The position numbers were made by a program, and so were the translations under genes. The notes under the pieces were generated by a model that saw only the letters and a list, made by a program, of their open reading frames with translations, had not been told where the DNA came from and searched no databases. Of a stretch of 64,000 nucleotides of DNA, positions 37,184 through 45,804 are shown piece after piece (position 1 is the stretch's first letter; every line of letters begins with the position of its first letter). This stretch comes from Anaerococcus sp. (GTDB lineage Bacteria > Bacillota > Clostridia > Tissierellales > Peptoniphilaceae), in contig JAUNLG010000010.1 in the NCBI GenBank assembly GCA_030532385.1, positions 1 to 64,000 of the forward strand, read 5' to 3'.

Positions 37184-37208
37184 AAGAGTGGAACCATCCC
37201 CCACTCTT
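37184..37208 (-). terminator. Leader hairpin before rimP, probable NusA-dependent attenuator
   Basis: In the rimP leader AAGAGTGG (37201-37208 on the minus strand) pairs with CCACTCTT (37184-37191), with a nine-base loop, then TTTAATC. The short U-run makes a weak intrinsic terminator, the type that in B. subtilis needs NusA. Such a hairpin upstream of rimP-nusA is common in Firmicutes, so autoregulation is a reasonable inference. Confidence 0.6.
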
Positions 37209-37218
37209 CATTACTTTA

Positions 37219-37246
37219 ACTATACTTTATAATGCCGTTTTTTCAA
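37219..37246 (-). promoter_or_regulatory. Probable promoter of the rimP-nusA-infB operon
   Basis: On the minus strand TTGAAA (37241-37246), a 16-base spacer and TATAGT (37219-37224). This would give a leader of about 57 bases that contains the hairpin at 37184-37208. Confidence 0.5.
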
Positions 37247-37324
37247 TTTGTATTAGTTTTTTAAGGGTCAAAAGAGGATGAATATTTCTTTTATAAAATA
37301 CACTAATAAATTATTTTGATATAT

Positions 37325-37368
37325 AGAAAACGTTTTTATTCTTGTATTTTTTTATAAAACCGTTTATA
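37325..37368 (+). promoter_or_regulatory. Tandem cre-like sites upstream of cstA
   Basis: AGAAAACGTTTTTA (37325-37338) matches 12 of 14 positions of the CcpA consensus TGWAARCGYTWNCW. TAAAACCGTTTATA (37355-37368) matches 11. The two also form an imperfect dyad over the -35 to -10 region, so binding would block the promoter. No ccpA gene is in the window. Confidence 0.4.
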
Positions 37369-37370
37369 AT
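37342..37370 (+). promoter_or_regulatory. Promoter of cstA
   Basis: TTGTAT (37342-37347), a 17-base spacer and TATAAT (37365-37370), 30 bases upstream of the cstA ATG. Confidence 0.75.
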
Positions 37371-37400
37371 AGAAGTAAATAATACATATAGGAGGAAATC

Positions 37401-38852
37401 ATGATATTATTTATTGGCGGAATTATATTCCTAATCGTCGCTGGTATTTTCTACTCTAAATATGTAGAAAGTCAATTAGGACCAGATGATCGTGAAACAC
37501 CTGCTGTAAGAAAAGCTGACGGTGTTGACTTTGTTGTTATGGATGAGAAAAAGAACTGGCTAGTTAACCTTCTTAATATAGCAGGTACCGGCCCAATTCT
37601 TGGACCTATCCAAGGAGCACTTTTTGGACCAGTTGCTTTGGTAGCTATCCCTCTTGGATGCGTTTTTGCTGGAGCTGTCCATGACTTATTAGCTGGATTT
37701 ATCTCAATGAGAAATGGTGGAGCACAAATTCCTAGACTTGTAGGTAAATATGTAGGTAATGGTGCTCGTAAAGCATTTAACGTTGTAGTTGCAGTTTTAC
37801 TTTTACTTCTAGTTGTAGTGTTCGTTTATACTCCTGGAGATATAATTGCAAGTGATATTTTAGGTAAAGATCCTGAAGGAAGCTTAATTTGGACAATTTA
37901 TATAATAATCTTTATTTATTATATACTTTCAACAGTACTTCCTATTGATAAACTTATTGGTAAGATCTACCCATTATTTGGTTTATTCTTAATCATTTCT
38001 GCCCTAGGCGTTGGAATTGGTGTTATATTTAAAGGTGGCGAACACCTTAAATTCTACGGTGGTTTATTTGCTGATCACCCACTTGGACAAAGATTTATCC
38101 CTTCATTCTTTATAACTGTTGCTTGTGGTATCCTTTCAGGTTTCCACGCTACTCAAACAACACTTATATCAAGAACTATCAAGCATGAAAAAGAAGCTGT
38201 AGGAACTTTCTACTCAACAATGATTGCAGAAGGTGTTATAGCTATGATTTGGGCTGCTGGAGCTATGGTAATATTTAACTCTGGTACTGCAGCAACTGAC
38301 ACACCAGGTACCCTTATGGTTGGTCAAATCTCTAGATTCTTCATGGGTAATTTTGGTGGACTTCTTGCAATAATCGGTGTAATAGTACTACCTATAACAT
38401 CTGGTGATACTGCTTTTAGATCCCTAAGATTAATAATTGCTGATGAATTAAACCTTGATCAAAAAGATATTGGAAAAAGAATGACTTTAACAATGATCCT
38501 TTTTGTTCCAATAGCAATTCTCCTTTGGTTCTCAAAATCAAACCCAGCTGGATTTAACATCCTTTGGAGATACTTCGGATTTATGAACCAACTAGTTGCA
38601 GTATTTGTACTAGCAGTTGGTACATCTTATCTAATCAATACAAATAAAAATTACCTTATTGCTTTGATCCCTGGAATGTTCTATACCTTTATAACAACCT
38701 CATTTATTTCTACAACAAAAGGTTTAGGATTTGGTCTAGATATAAATATTTCATATATAATTGCAGCTATCCTAACAATTATCTATGCAGTTTATATTGT
38801 TAAAAATGCTAAGAAGAACAAACTAAGAATTGATGCGATAAAGCTTGATTAA
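37401..38852 (+). CDS. cstA: CstA-family carbon starvation/pyruvate or peptide transporter
   Basis: A 483-residue membrane protein with about 12-14 helices. It has the CstA signatures GTGPILGPIQGALFGP, FAGAVHDLLAGFISMRNGG, LSGFHATQTTLISRT and ITSGDTAFRSLRLI. It is the short Firmicutes form; E. coli CstA has about 700 residues. Known members take up pyruvate (BtsT) or peptides, so the substrate is unresolved. The start follows TAGGAGGAAATC. It has its own promoter with cre-like sites, and a strong terminator, fitting induction when preferred carbon is exhausted. Confidence 0.9.
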   Translation: MILFIGGIIFLIVAGIFYSKYVESQLGPDDRETPAVRKADGVDFVVMDEKKNWLVNLLNIAGTGPILGPIQGALFGPVALVAIPLGCVFAGAVHDLLAGFISMRNGGAQIPRLVGKYVGNGARKAFNVVVAVLLLLLVVVFVYTPGDIIASDILGKDPEGSLIWTIYIIIFIYYILSTVLPIDKLIGKIYPLFGLFLIISALGVGIGVIFKGGEHLKFYGGLFADHPLGQRFIPSFFITVACGILSGFHATQTTLISRTIKHEKEAVGTFYSTMIAEGVIAMIWAAGAMVIFNSGTAATDTPGTLMVGQISRFFMGNFGGLLAIIGVIVLPITSGDTAFRSLRLIIADELNLDQKDIGKRMTLTMILFVPIAILLWFSKSNPAGFNILWRYFGFMNQLVAVFVLAVGTSYLINTNKNYLIALIPGMFYTFITTSFISTTKGLGFGLDINISYIIAAILTIIYAVYIVKNAKKNKLRIDAIKLD

Positions 38853-38857
38853 TTATA

Positions 38858-38888
38858 AAAAAAAGAGTGGCTGGTCCACTCTTTTTTT
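38858..38888 (+). terminator. Terminator of cstA
   Basis: A 13-bp stem of seven A and GAGTGG (38858-38870) with its complement (38876-38888) and loop CTGGT ends in seven Ts. Its core GAGTGG/CCACTC is the same as in the rimP leader hairpin. Confidence 0.9.
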
Positions 38889-38901
38889 GTAGGAGGAGTT
38901 T

Positions 38902-39210
38902 ATGAATTTTAAAATAGATGAAAAGGCAAAAGATTTTATTAAAAAGAAATCCATAAAAGAAATATTTATCAACCCAGACCTAGACCAAAAGGCTGCCCTA
39001 TGTACTTCAGGAGTTGTTGATTTTGAGGTTAGTCTTAAAGGTAAAAATAAAGATAAGTATGAAAGCATATTAGTAGATGATATTAGCATATATTATAATC
39101 CTACCATGTCCATGTATTTTGATGACAATGAAGAGATTGTGATATCAGCTTTTGGTCTAGGATCTTTTAAGAAAATATATATAGTTAATGAAAAGAACTT
39201 ACTTTCTTAG
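38902..39210 (+). CDS. Small protein of unknown function, possibly HesB-like
   Basis: A 102-residue cytosolic protein (KIDEKAKDFIKKKSIKEIFI at the start, a single cysteine in AALCTSG near residue 34). The opening and predicted beta-rich pattern recall the IscA/HesB-like or CC/Se-motif proteins, but the cysteines those families need are not present, so this is only a fold guess. GGAGGAG precedes the ATG. It starts 14 bases after the cstA terminator and six bases before the AAA+ gene, so it likely belongs with the AAA+/VWA pair. Confidence 0.7.
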   Translation: MNFKIDEKAKDFIKKKSIKEIFINPDLDQKAALCTSGVVDFEVSLKGKNKDKYESILVDDISIYYNPTMSMYFDDNEEIVISAFGLGSFKKIYIVNEKNLLS

Positions 39211-39216
39211 GTCCCT

Positions 39217-40101
39217 ATGCAAAGACAAATAGATGCTTTTATAAAAGAAAATAAAATAGATGATTCTTATAAGGATAGGATAGTAAAGCCCTCCTTCACC
39301 TACCACGGCGAGAGTGTCCTTAAAAAGGCTATTTCTGCTATACTTGCAGGAAAGAATATACTTTTGCTTGGCAATAAGTCTACTGGAAAAAATGTCTTGG
39401 CGGAAAATCTTGCCTACATTTTTAAAAGACCCCTATGGAATGTATCCTTCCATGTTAATGTTGACTCTTCCCTATTGATTGGTCTTGATACCCTAAAAAA
39501 TGGCCAAGTAGTCTTTAGGGATGGTCCTGTCACAAAGGCTAGTAAAAGTGGCGGTTTTCTTGTCTTTGATGAGATCAATATGGCTAGAAATGAAGCCATG
39601 GCAGTTCTTCACTCAATTCTTGATTATAGAAGAATTATTGATATCCCAGGCTATGACCTTATAAAAATCAATCCTGCTACTAGGTTTATAGCTACCATGA
39701 ACTACAATTATGAAGGAACTAGGGACTTAAACGAGGCCTTGCTTTCAAGGTTTGTCATAATTGATATGCCCTTAATAAAGGAAGATGACCTTGATCTTCT
39801 GCTTAGGGAAAACTATAAGAACCTTATAAAGTCATATAGAGACCAAATAAATAAGTTATTTTTTGACTTCACTCTGAAGGCTAAGGCTGGAGAAATAAGT
39901 GACCTTGCTATTGACCTAAGGGGCATTTTTGATTGCCTAGACCTTGTCAAAAATGGGCTTAGCCTTGATGAAGCTTTGAATATGACTATTGTCAATAAGA
40001 TATTTGATCCTTATGAAAGAGACCTTGTTAGAGATTTAATTAAATCTAGGTTTAAAAAAAGCCTAGATAAAGATGACTTATTTGAGAGACCTTATGAGTA
40101 A
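39217..40101 (+). CDS. MoxR-family AAA+ ATPase
   Basis: A 294-residue AAA+ protein of the MoxR type. P-loop GNKSTGKN at residues 52-59 has Asn where Ser/Thr is usual. Walker B FLVFDE is at 115-119, sensor-1 Asn is in TMNYN (about 162), and the Arg finger region LLSRF is near 178. MoxR proteins pair with VWA proteins to insert cofactors or remodel complexes (as NorQ/NorD and CoxD/CoxE do). The next gene overlaps by 29 bp and has a VWA domain. The client is unknown. Confidence 0.85.
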   Translation: MQRQIDAFIKENKIDDSYKDRIVKPSFTYHGESVLKKAISAILAGKNILLLGNKSTGKNVLAENLAYIFKRPLWNVSFHVNVDSSLLIGLDTLKNGQVVFRDGPVTKASKSGGFLVFDEINMARNEAMAVLHSILDYRRIIDIPGYDLIKINPATRFIATMNYNYEGTRDLNEALLSRFVIIDMPLIKEDDLDLLLRENYKNLIKSYRDQINKLFFDFTLKAKAGEISDLAIDLRGIFDCLDLVKNGLSLDEALNMTIVNKIFDPYERDLVRDLIKSRFKKSLDKDDLFERPYE

Positions 40102-41752
40102 GGATTTTCCAATAAATAGGGTCTATAATCTCATCTGGGCTAGTGCTAGTAGCTACCACTTTAGGCCTCCTGTCATAGGAGAAGACCTAGCTGGTAACTA
40201 TAGTTTTTATATGAATATAATAATAGGATTATCTATAAAATATTTTACTGCAGAAAGGATCGAAAGTTTATTTGTTATTTGGCAGGATAGTAGGTCTAGG
40301 GATAAGTATGATATTTTGGCTGTCTATATCTTAGAAGCTTATCTTTACAAAAAAGAACTGGAAGAAAGACCTCACCTAAAACAGTTAAGAAGATCCTATT
40401 ATGAAGATTTTTTGGCTGATAGGTTTGATTTAAAGAGAAAAGACCTAGCTCTTAAGCAAAATTTAGCCTATACCCTCACCATGAAAAGAGCCCACGATGT
40501 CCTAGGCCTTTCTTATAATAAACTAAATAAGAAGGAATTAGAAATATACCAGGGATTAAGGCTTCCAGAAGATTTAATAGAAGATGACCTTAATCAAATT
40601 GTACTTGGCTTATTTGAAAAATATCTTGCTTATAAGAAAGATCCTAAGACAAAAAAATCTTTGCTTTATAAGCTTCCCACCCTAAAACCAACCTTCTCCT
40701 ATAGGTTGGATGGACCAGGATCTAGGTTAACTAAGGGCGAAGGAAGCTCTTCATTTATCCTAAAACTTATAGCCAGGTATAAAAAAATTAAGGAAGATGA
40801 AATAGAAGACCTCTTTGGTCAAAGGTATTTTTCAAAGGATAAGACTCAAAAACTAAATGAAGAAATATGTAGGGATAAGCATAAGAAGTCAAGGGTTTAT
40901 TTTTCAACTGGTAGGCCTAAGAAATCCCACCATAAAATTAAAGACCTTAATCAAAAAGCCTTGGATAAAAATTTAAGTTTTTATGAAAAAAATAAGGCCA
41001 GCTATGAAAGGATGAGTAAGTCTTTAAGTAAAAAGATTTCTAGCTCTATAACAAGCTTAACAACCTATGAAGAAGACCTAAGTCCCAGGGGCAATCTTAG
41101 AACTGACCTAGCATGGAAGAGTCAAATTCCAAACTACAGGTATATTTTTTCTAAAAAATCTCTAAGAGATAAGCCAGATTTTAGGATAGACCTTCTTTTA
41201 GATGGATCAGCATCTTTAATGGATAAGCAAGAAGAAATCGCTATTGAAACTTATATCCTAGCCAAGGCCTTGGATAATAATGGAATAAGGTCTAGGATTA
41301 TTTCTTATCACTCCCTAGGCCATGTTACAGGGCTAACAATTCTTAAAGATTATAATAAGAAGGCTCAACTAAAAAAAATCCTCACTTATAAGACTATGGG
41401 ATTTAATAGGGATGGACTTGCCTATAGGGCCTTATCTAAGCTCATTGAAAGCCCTAGCAAAAACCACCTAGTCCTAATTTTTACAGATGCAGCGCCTTCA
41501 GATATTAAGCCTCTTATAAAAAAGGGGTTAAATAAACCCTATAGTGACAAATATTCCCTAGAAGATGCAAAAGAGGAACTAAACCAACTTAGAAAGTTAA
41601 AAGTAGCTGTAGGAGGTCTAATTCATAAAAATAACCCTGATGAAGCAGGCTATTTATTTTACAATAATTTTATACAAGTAACAAGTATAGACCAGCTAGC
41701 TAATAGGGCAGGAAATTTCATAAAAAAGGAATTAACAAAGACAAGGTCATAG
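40073..41752 (+). CDS. VWA-domain protein, partner of the MoxR-type ATPase
   Basis: A 559-residue soluble protein. The N-terminal ~360 residues are charged and helical without a recognised domain. The C-terminal VWA domain has the metal-ion-dependent adhesion site DGSAS at 377-381, a mid-domain GFNRDG (Asp near 447) and LIFTDAAPSD (Asp 472). Layout matches the CobT/NorD-like partner of MoxR ATPases. It overlaps the ATPase gene by 29 bp; a later ATG at 40094 has a better ribosome site, so the start is uncertain. Its last codons lie in a terminator shared with polC. Confidence 0.8.
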   Translation: MTYLRDLMSKDFPINRVYNLIWASASSYHFRPPVIGEDLAGNYSFYMNIIIGLSIKYFTAERIESLFVIWQDSRSRDKYDILAVYILEAYLYKKELEERPHLKQLRRSYYEDFLADRFDLKRKDLALKQNLAYTLTMKRAHDVLGLSYNKLNKKELEIYQGLRLPEDLIEDDLNQIVLGLFEKYLAYKKDPKTKKSLLYKLPTLKPTFSYRLDGPGSRLTKGEGSSSFILKLIARYKKIKEDEIEDLFGQRYFSKDKTQKLNEEICRDKHKKSRVYFSTGRPKKSHHKIKDLNQKALDKNLSFYEKNKASYERMSKSLSKKISSSITSLTTYEEDLSPRGNLRTDLAWKSQIPNYRYIFSKKSLRDKPDFRIDLLLDGSASLMDKQEEIAIETYILAKALDNNGIRSRIISYHSLGHVTGLTILKDYNKKAQLKKILTYKTMGFNRDGLAYRALSKLIESPSKNHLVLIFTDAAPSDIKPLIKKGLNKPYSDKYSLEDAKEELNQLRKLKVAVGGLIHKNNPDEAGYLFYNNFIQVTSIDQLANRAGNFIKKELTKTRS

Positions 41753-41767
41753 CCTTGTCTTTGTTAA
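41732..41767. terminator. Bidirectional terminator shared by the VWA gene and polC
   Basis: TTAACAAAGACAAGG (41732-41746) pairs perfectly with CCTTGTCTTTGTTAA (41753-41767) with a six-base loop. The VWA gene's stop (41750-41752) is at the loop and the polC stop (41764-41766) lies in the right arm, so both coding ends help form the hairpin. The T-rich flank is short. Confidence 0.75.
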
Positions 41768-44700
41768 ATTAATCCATCAAAAAGGGATATTTGATTTTTC
41801 TCCTGGATTCCTTCTATTATTTGAAGGTTTTTCAAGGATGCAAGGGCATTTTTATTGACACAAGTCCTTGAGGATAGGTCCTCTAGGGAAATAAATTCAC
41901 CCTTTTCTCTCTCTTTTACAATATCTATGGCCATAGCCTCACTTATATCATCTACAGCTGATAGGGGTGGCAAAATATATCCTTTTCTATCACTTAGGAG
42001 AAATTTCGTAGCATGTGACTTATAAATATCTGCCTTCTCTAACCTTATATCTCTTGCTGCCATTTCTTCAGCTACTTCTAAGACTGTTCGGATTTGCTTA
42101 TCCCTTTGCGATAGGTCAAAGTTATCCTTAAGGGATGAAAGAGCACTTTGGATAGAAGCTAGTCCTCCTATTACAGTAGAATACTTAAAGTCATTGATCT
42201 TGGTATTATAATAAGTTGCATAGAAGGCTTCTGGATAATAGACCTTGTAATAGGCTATCCTATAACTCATCAAGCAATAAGCAACTGCATGGGCTTTTGG
42301 GAAAAGATATTGGATCTTTTTGCAAGATTCTATATACCAATCAGCCACTCCATTATCCTTCATGTAGGCTAGGGTTTCATCAGATAAGGTCCTACCCTTT
42401 CTTACAGTTTCCATTATAGTAAATGATTTTTTCTTATCAAGCCCTTGCTGGATAAGGGCATTCATAATATCATCACGGGTTGAGATAATCTGATCGAAAG
42501 TTGCAGTCCCATTTTTTACTAAGTCTTGGGCATTATTAAGCCATACATCTGTACCATGAGAAAGTCCAGAAATCCTAATCATCTCTGAAAACTTACTAGG
42601 ATATACATCTTTAAGCATACCTCTTACAAATCCTGTCCCAAATTCTGGTATACCCAAAGTTCCAATTTCATTATTTGAAAAATCATGCTTTATTCCTAAA
42701 GTTTCTGTAGATGAGAAGATCTTCATTACCTTCTTATCATCCATTGGAAGGTCTAACGGATTGGTTCCTGTAAGGTCTTGTAGGGCCCTTATTATAGATG
42801 GAACATCATGACCTAATAGGTCAAGTTTTAGAAGGGTTTCATGCATCATATTATAGGTAAAATGAGTTGTCTTTATATCCCCTCTCCCATCATCAGCTGG
42901 ATATTGGATAGGACAAATATCAAAAATTTCTATATCATCAGGGACAACTATTAGGCCTCCAGGATGTTGGCCTGTGGTTCTTTTTACATCCTTAAGTCCC
43001 CTTTGTAATTTTCTAACCTGGGCATCGGTAAAATCAACCCCATAATCTTCGCTATATTTTTTTATATAGCCAAAGGCAGTGTTATCTTGGATTGCACCTA
43101 TGGTTCCTGCTCTAAAGACCTTGCCCTCACCAAATAAGTCTTCAGTATACTTATGGATATTAGGTTGGTATTCTCCAGCAAAGTTAAGGTCAATATCCGG
43201 CTCCTTATCACCTTCAAATCCTAAGAAAACTTCAAATGGGATATTGTGGCCATCTTTCTTCATATTACTTCCACAAACTGGACAAGTCTTGTCAGGATAA
43301 TCTATGCCTGATCCTAAAAGATCATTCTCAAAAAACTCTGAGTGTTTGCAAGTTGGGCAAATGTAGTGAGGAGATAAGGGATTGACCTCAGTAATATCAG
43401 CCATTGTAGCTGCAAAGGATGATCCAACCGATCCTCTAGACCCTACTAGGTAGCCATCTTGATTTGATTTTCCTACTAGCTTTTTTGCAATTATATATAA
43501 CACAGCATAACCATTTGATATAATAGAGTTTAATTCCCTATTTAGCCTATCTTCTACTATCTTAGGTAGGTCTTCTCCATATATTGATCTTGCCTTTTTA
43601 AAGCAAGTTTCCCTAAGTTCTTTGTCTGATCCTTCAATCTTTGGAGGAAAGGTTCCCTTTGGAATTGGCCTAATTGACTCAATTTTTTCTGCCAAAAGTT
43701 TTGGATTTCTAATAACCACATCTTCCCTATCAAAAGGATCTAGGTAAGAAAAGCCATCTAGCATATCATCTGTAGTCCTAAGATAGTAAAGAGGCCTATT
43801 TTCATGATAGGAGAAATATTGGCCCTTATGGAGAATATTTCTGAGAATATAATCATTTTTCTCTAAATATCTTACTGCCCCACTTGCAAGAGCAAGCTTA
43901 TCATCTTCTTTGGCCATTTGTAGGATTTGCTTATTAATAGAAGCCACCTGGTCCTCATCCCTCAAAGATCCCTTGGCTATCCTATCTTCAAAAATCTGGC
44001 TTGGTGCCATTTGATAAAAGTCAAATAAATCTCTAACTTTGCTTATATCCTTAGATGACCTTTCATTGGCAAGATAGGTAAAAAGCATACCTTGGTCAGA
44101 TCCAGATCCAACCAAAAGCCCCTTTCTATACTTTTGAAGAAGGGATAGAGGAGTCCTTGCCTCCATGTGAAAATAATTCATCCTAGATTCAGATATTAAT
44201 TTATAAAGATTTTTTAGGCCCTCTTTATTTTTAGCAAAAACTGTCACTGAGAAATTTTCATGACGACTTTTAGGCCAATAGCTTTTAACCTTATTGATAT
44301 TTGAAAGATTTATTCCATCTTCTTTCATTAGAATTTTGAACATCTTTATAAAAATTTGACCTGTAGCTTTCGCATCATCGCTAGCTCTATGGTGGTTAAA
44401 AGCTGGTATTTCAAGTTTCCTTGCAATCTTATCAAGGGAGAATTTCTTCATATCCTTAAATAAGGCCCTAGCCATAGGCAAAGTATCTAGGTAAAGAGGA
44501 TTAAAGTCTAGACCTAGCCTTCTAGCATTTTCTCTAACAAAGCCTATATCAAAATCTGCATTCTGTCCAACTAGAATGTAGTCTTTACAAAAGTCTAAAA
44601 ATCCTGGTAGAAGCTCATCTATTTTTGGCTTATCTTTAACCATATCATTGCTAATTCCTGTAAGATCTACTACCTTTTCTGGAATAAGCATTTGAGGATT

Positions 44701-45804
44701 TACCAACTCATTGTAAACTTCTGTAATCTTGCCATTTTCAATCTTCACTGCACCAATTTCTGTGATCCTATCCTTGTATTTTGAAAGACCAGTTGTTTCA
44801 AGGTCAAAGACTACAAATTTCCCATCTTCTATTTTATTAATTGGATCAACTTCCTTGTCACTTAGATTTGTCAAAATTCTCAAATCATCATCAACTAATA
44901 AAAGTTCAGCCCCTGAAAGCATCTTTATTCCTTCTTTTTCTAAGGAATCATAAAGGTCTGGTAGGCCTTGGAGGGTTTCTGTATCAGTAATCCCAACTGT
45001 ATCAACCTTCCACTCCTTTAGGGTATTTATCAAATCTTTATTGTCAATAAAGCCATCTAAGTTGGTCATCTTAGTATGAATTTCAAGCTCTATCCTTCTA
45101 TCTAAAGCAGTGTCAACCCTCTTTCCTATAAGAGCATCGACCATGGAATTTATTGTAAAGACATCTTCGTGGGCATAGTCATCATAATTTAGGACTCCCT
45201 CCACCCTAACTGCTGATCCTTCTTTTAGGAGGGCAAGCTTGTGATTATTTTTGCTATTTGCAAAAAGTTTACAGGATATGGCATCAGTTTTATCTTCTAA
45301 GTCAAAGGTGTATATAAAATATCCTCCCTTTGTTTCAAATACTGACAAGCCATAGACTATTCCTTGAAGAGAATTAGTCATCCCCTTTCTCTCATAGATA
45401 TCTTTTATATCTATAAGGTCTGTCTTAATCTTTCTACCAAATTTAATCTCTTCTACCTTTTCTTTTTCAAGCTTTTTCTTCTCCCTAGATTCTAAGGTCC
45501 TATTAATTTGATCTCTAAGTGCTCTTTCTCTTTCTTCGTGTAAGGATTTAGCAGGATTTTCTTCTTTCTTAGAAAAATTTTCACTACTTGCTTCTTTTTG
45601 GATATTTTCTAACCTATTAAAGTCAACTTCGAGGTTTACAAAGTTAAAATACTCATACAAACTTTTTCTAAGCTCACTGGTTAGATTATAGGTGAAACCT
45701 TCTATATACAAGGTAAGTTTGTTGGAAGCTTTGTTATAGACTGCTCTTGTTATTAAAAAATCTCCTCTTTTGACATCAATTAGGTCTGCTAGATCAATCT
45801 TCAT
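41764..45804 (-). CDS. polC: DNA polymerase III alpha subunit, PolC type
   Basis: Main replicative polymerase of low-GC Gram-positives, 1346 aa and about 90 shorter than B. subtilis PolC. Order: N-terminal domains, OB fold (about 140-230), PHP split around a DEDD 3'-5' exonuclease (FVVFDLETTGL with Asp334 and Glu336), then the polymerase core with EPDIDLNFAGEY and a CPTC/CPVC zinc motif just before it. The PHP half-sites look degenerate: ELEIHT at 239-244 instead of ELHLHT, GITDT instead of ITDH, ASGAVRYL instead of a VHYL motif. The exonuclease appears intact. Follows ispG with an 11-bp overlap. Confidence 0.96.
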   Translation of the reverse strand: MKIDLADLIDVKRGDFLITRAVYNKASNKLTLYIEGFTYNLTSELRKSLYEYFNFVNLEVDFNRLENIQKEASSENFSKKEENPAKSLHEERERALRDQINRTLESREKKKLEKEKVEEIKFGRKIKTDLIDIKDIYERKGMTNSLQGIVYGLSVFETKGGYFIYTFDLEDKTDAISCKLFANSKNNHKLALLKEGSAVRVEGVLNYDDYAHEDVFTINSMVDALIGKRVDTALDRRIELEIHTKMTNLDGFIDNKDLINTLKEWKVDTVGITDTETLQGLPDLYDSLEKEGIKMLSGAELLLVDDDLRILTNLSDKEVDPINKIEDGKFVVFDLETTGLSKYKDRITEIGAVKIENGKITEVYNELVNPQMLIPEKVVDLTGISNDMVKDKPKIDELLPGFLDFCKDYILVGQNADFDIGFVRENARRLGLDFNPLYLDTLPMARALFKDMKKFSLDKIARKLEIPAFNHHRASDDAKATGQIFIKMFKILMKEDGINLSNINKVKSYWPKSRHENFSVTVFAKNKEGLKNLYKLISESRMNYFHMEARTPLSLLQKYRKGLLVGSGSDQGMLFTYLANERSSKDISKVRDLFDFYQMAPSQIFEDRIAKGSLRDEDQVASINKQILQMAKEDDKLALASGAVRYLEKNDYILRNILHKGQYFSYHENRPLYYLRTTDDMLDGFSYLDPFDREDVVIRNPKLLAEKIESIRPIPKGTFPPKIEGSDKELRETCFKKARSIYGEDLPKIVEDRLNRELNSIISNGYAVLYIIAKKLVGKSNQDGYLVGSRGSVGSSFAATMADITEVNPLSPHYICPTCKHSEFFENDLLGSGIDYPDKTCPVCGSNMKKDGHNIPFEVFLGFEGDKEPDIDLNFAGEYQPNIHKYTEDLFGEGKVFRAGTIGAIQDNTAFGYIKKYSEDYGVDFTDAQVRKLQRGLKDVKRTTGQHPGGLIVVPDDIEIFDICPIQYPADDGRGDIKTTHFTYNMMHETLLKLDLLGHDVPSIIRALQDLTGTNPLDLPMDDKKVMKIFSSTETLGIKHDFSNNEIGTLGIPEFGTGFVRGMLKDVYPSKFSEMIRISGLSHGTDVWLNNAQDLVKNGTATFDQIISTRDDIMNALIQQGLDKKKSFTIMETVRKGRTLSDETLAYMKDNGVADWYIESCKKIQYLFPKAHAVAYCLMSYRIAYYKVYYPEAFYATYYNTKINDFKYSTVIGGLASIQSALSSLKDNFDLSQRDKQIRTVLEVAEEMAARDIRLEKADIYKSHATKFLLSDRKGYILPPLSAVDDISEAMAIDIVKEREKGEFISLEDLSSRTCVNKNALASLKNLQIIEGIQEKNQISLFDGLI

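Noticed and set aside
38853..39089. 78-aa minus-strand frame opposite the small gene after cstA
   Set aside because: The plus-strand gene has GGAGGAG and fits the gene spacing; the minus frame begins without a signal.
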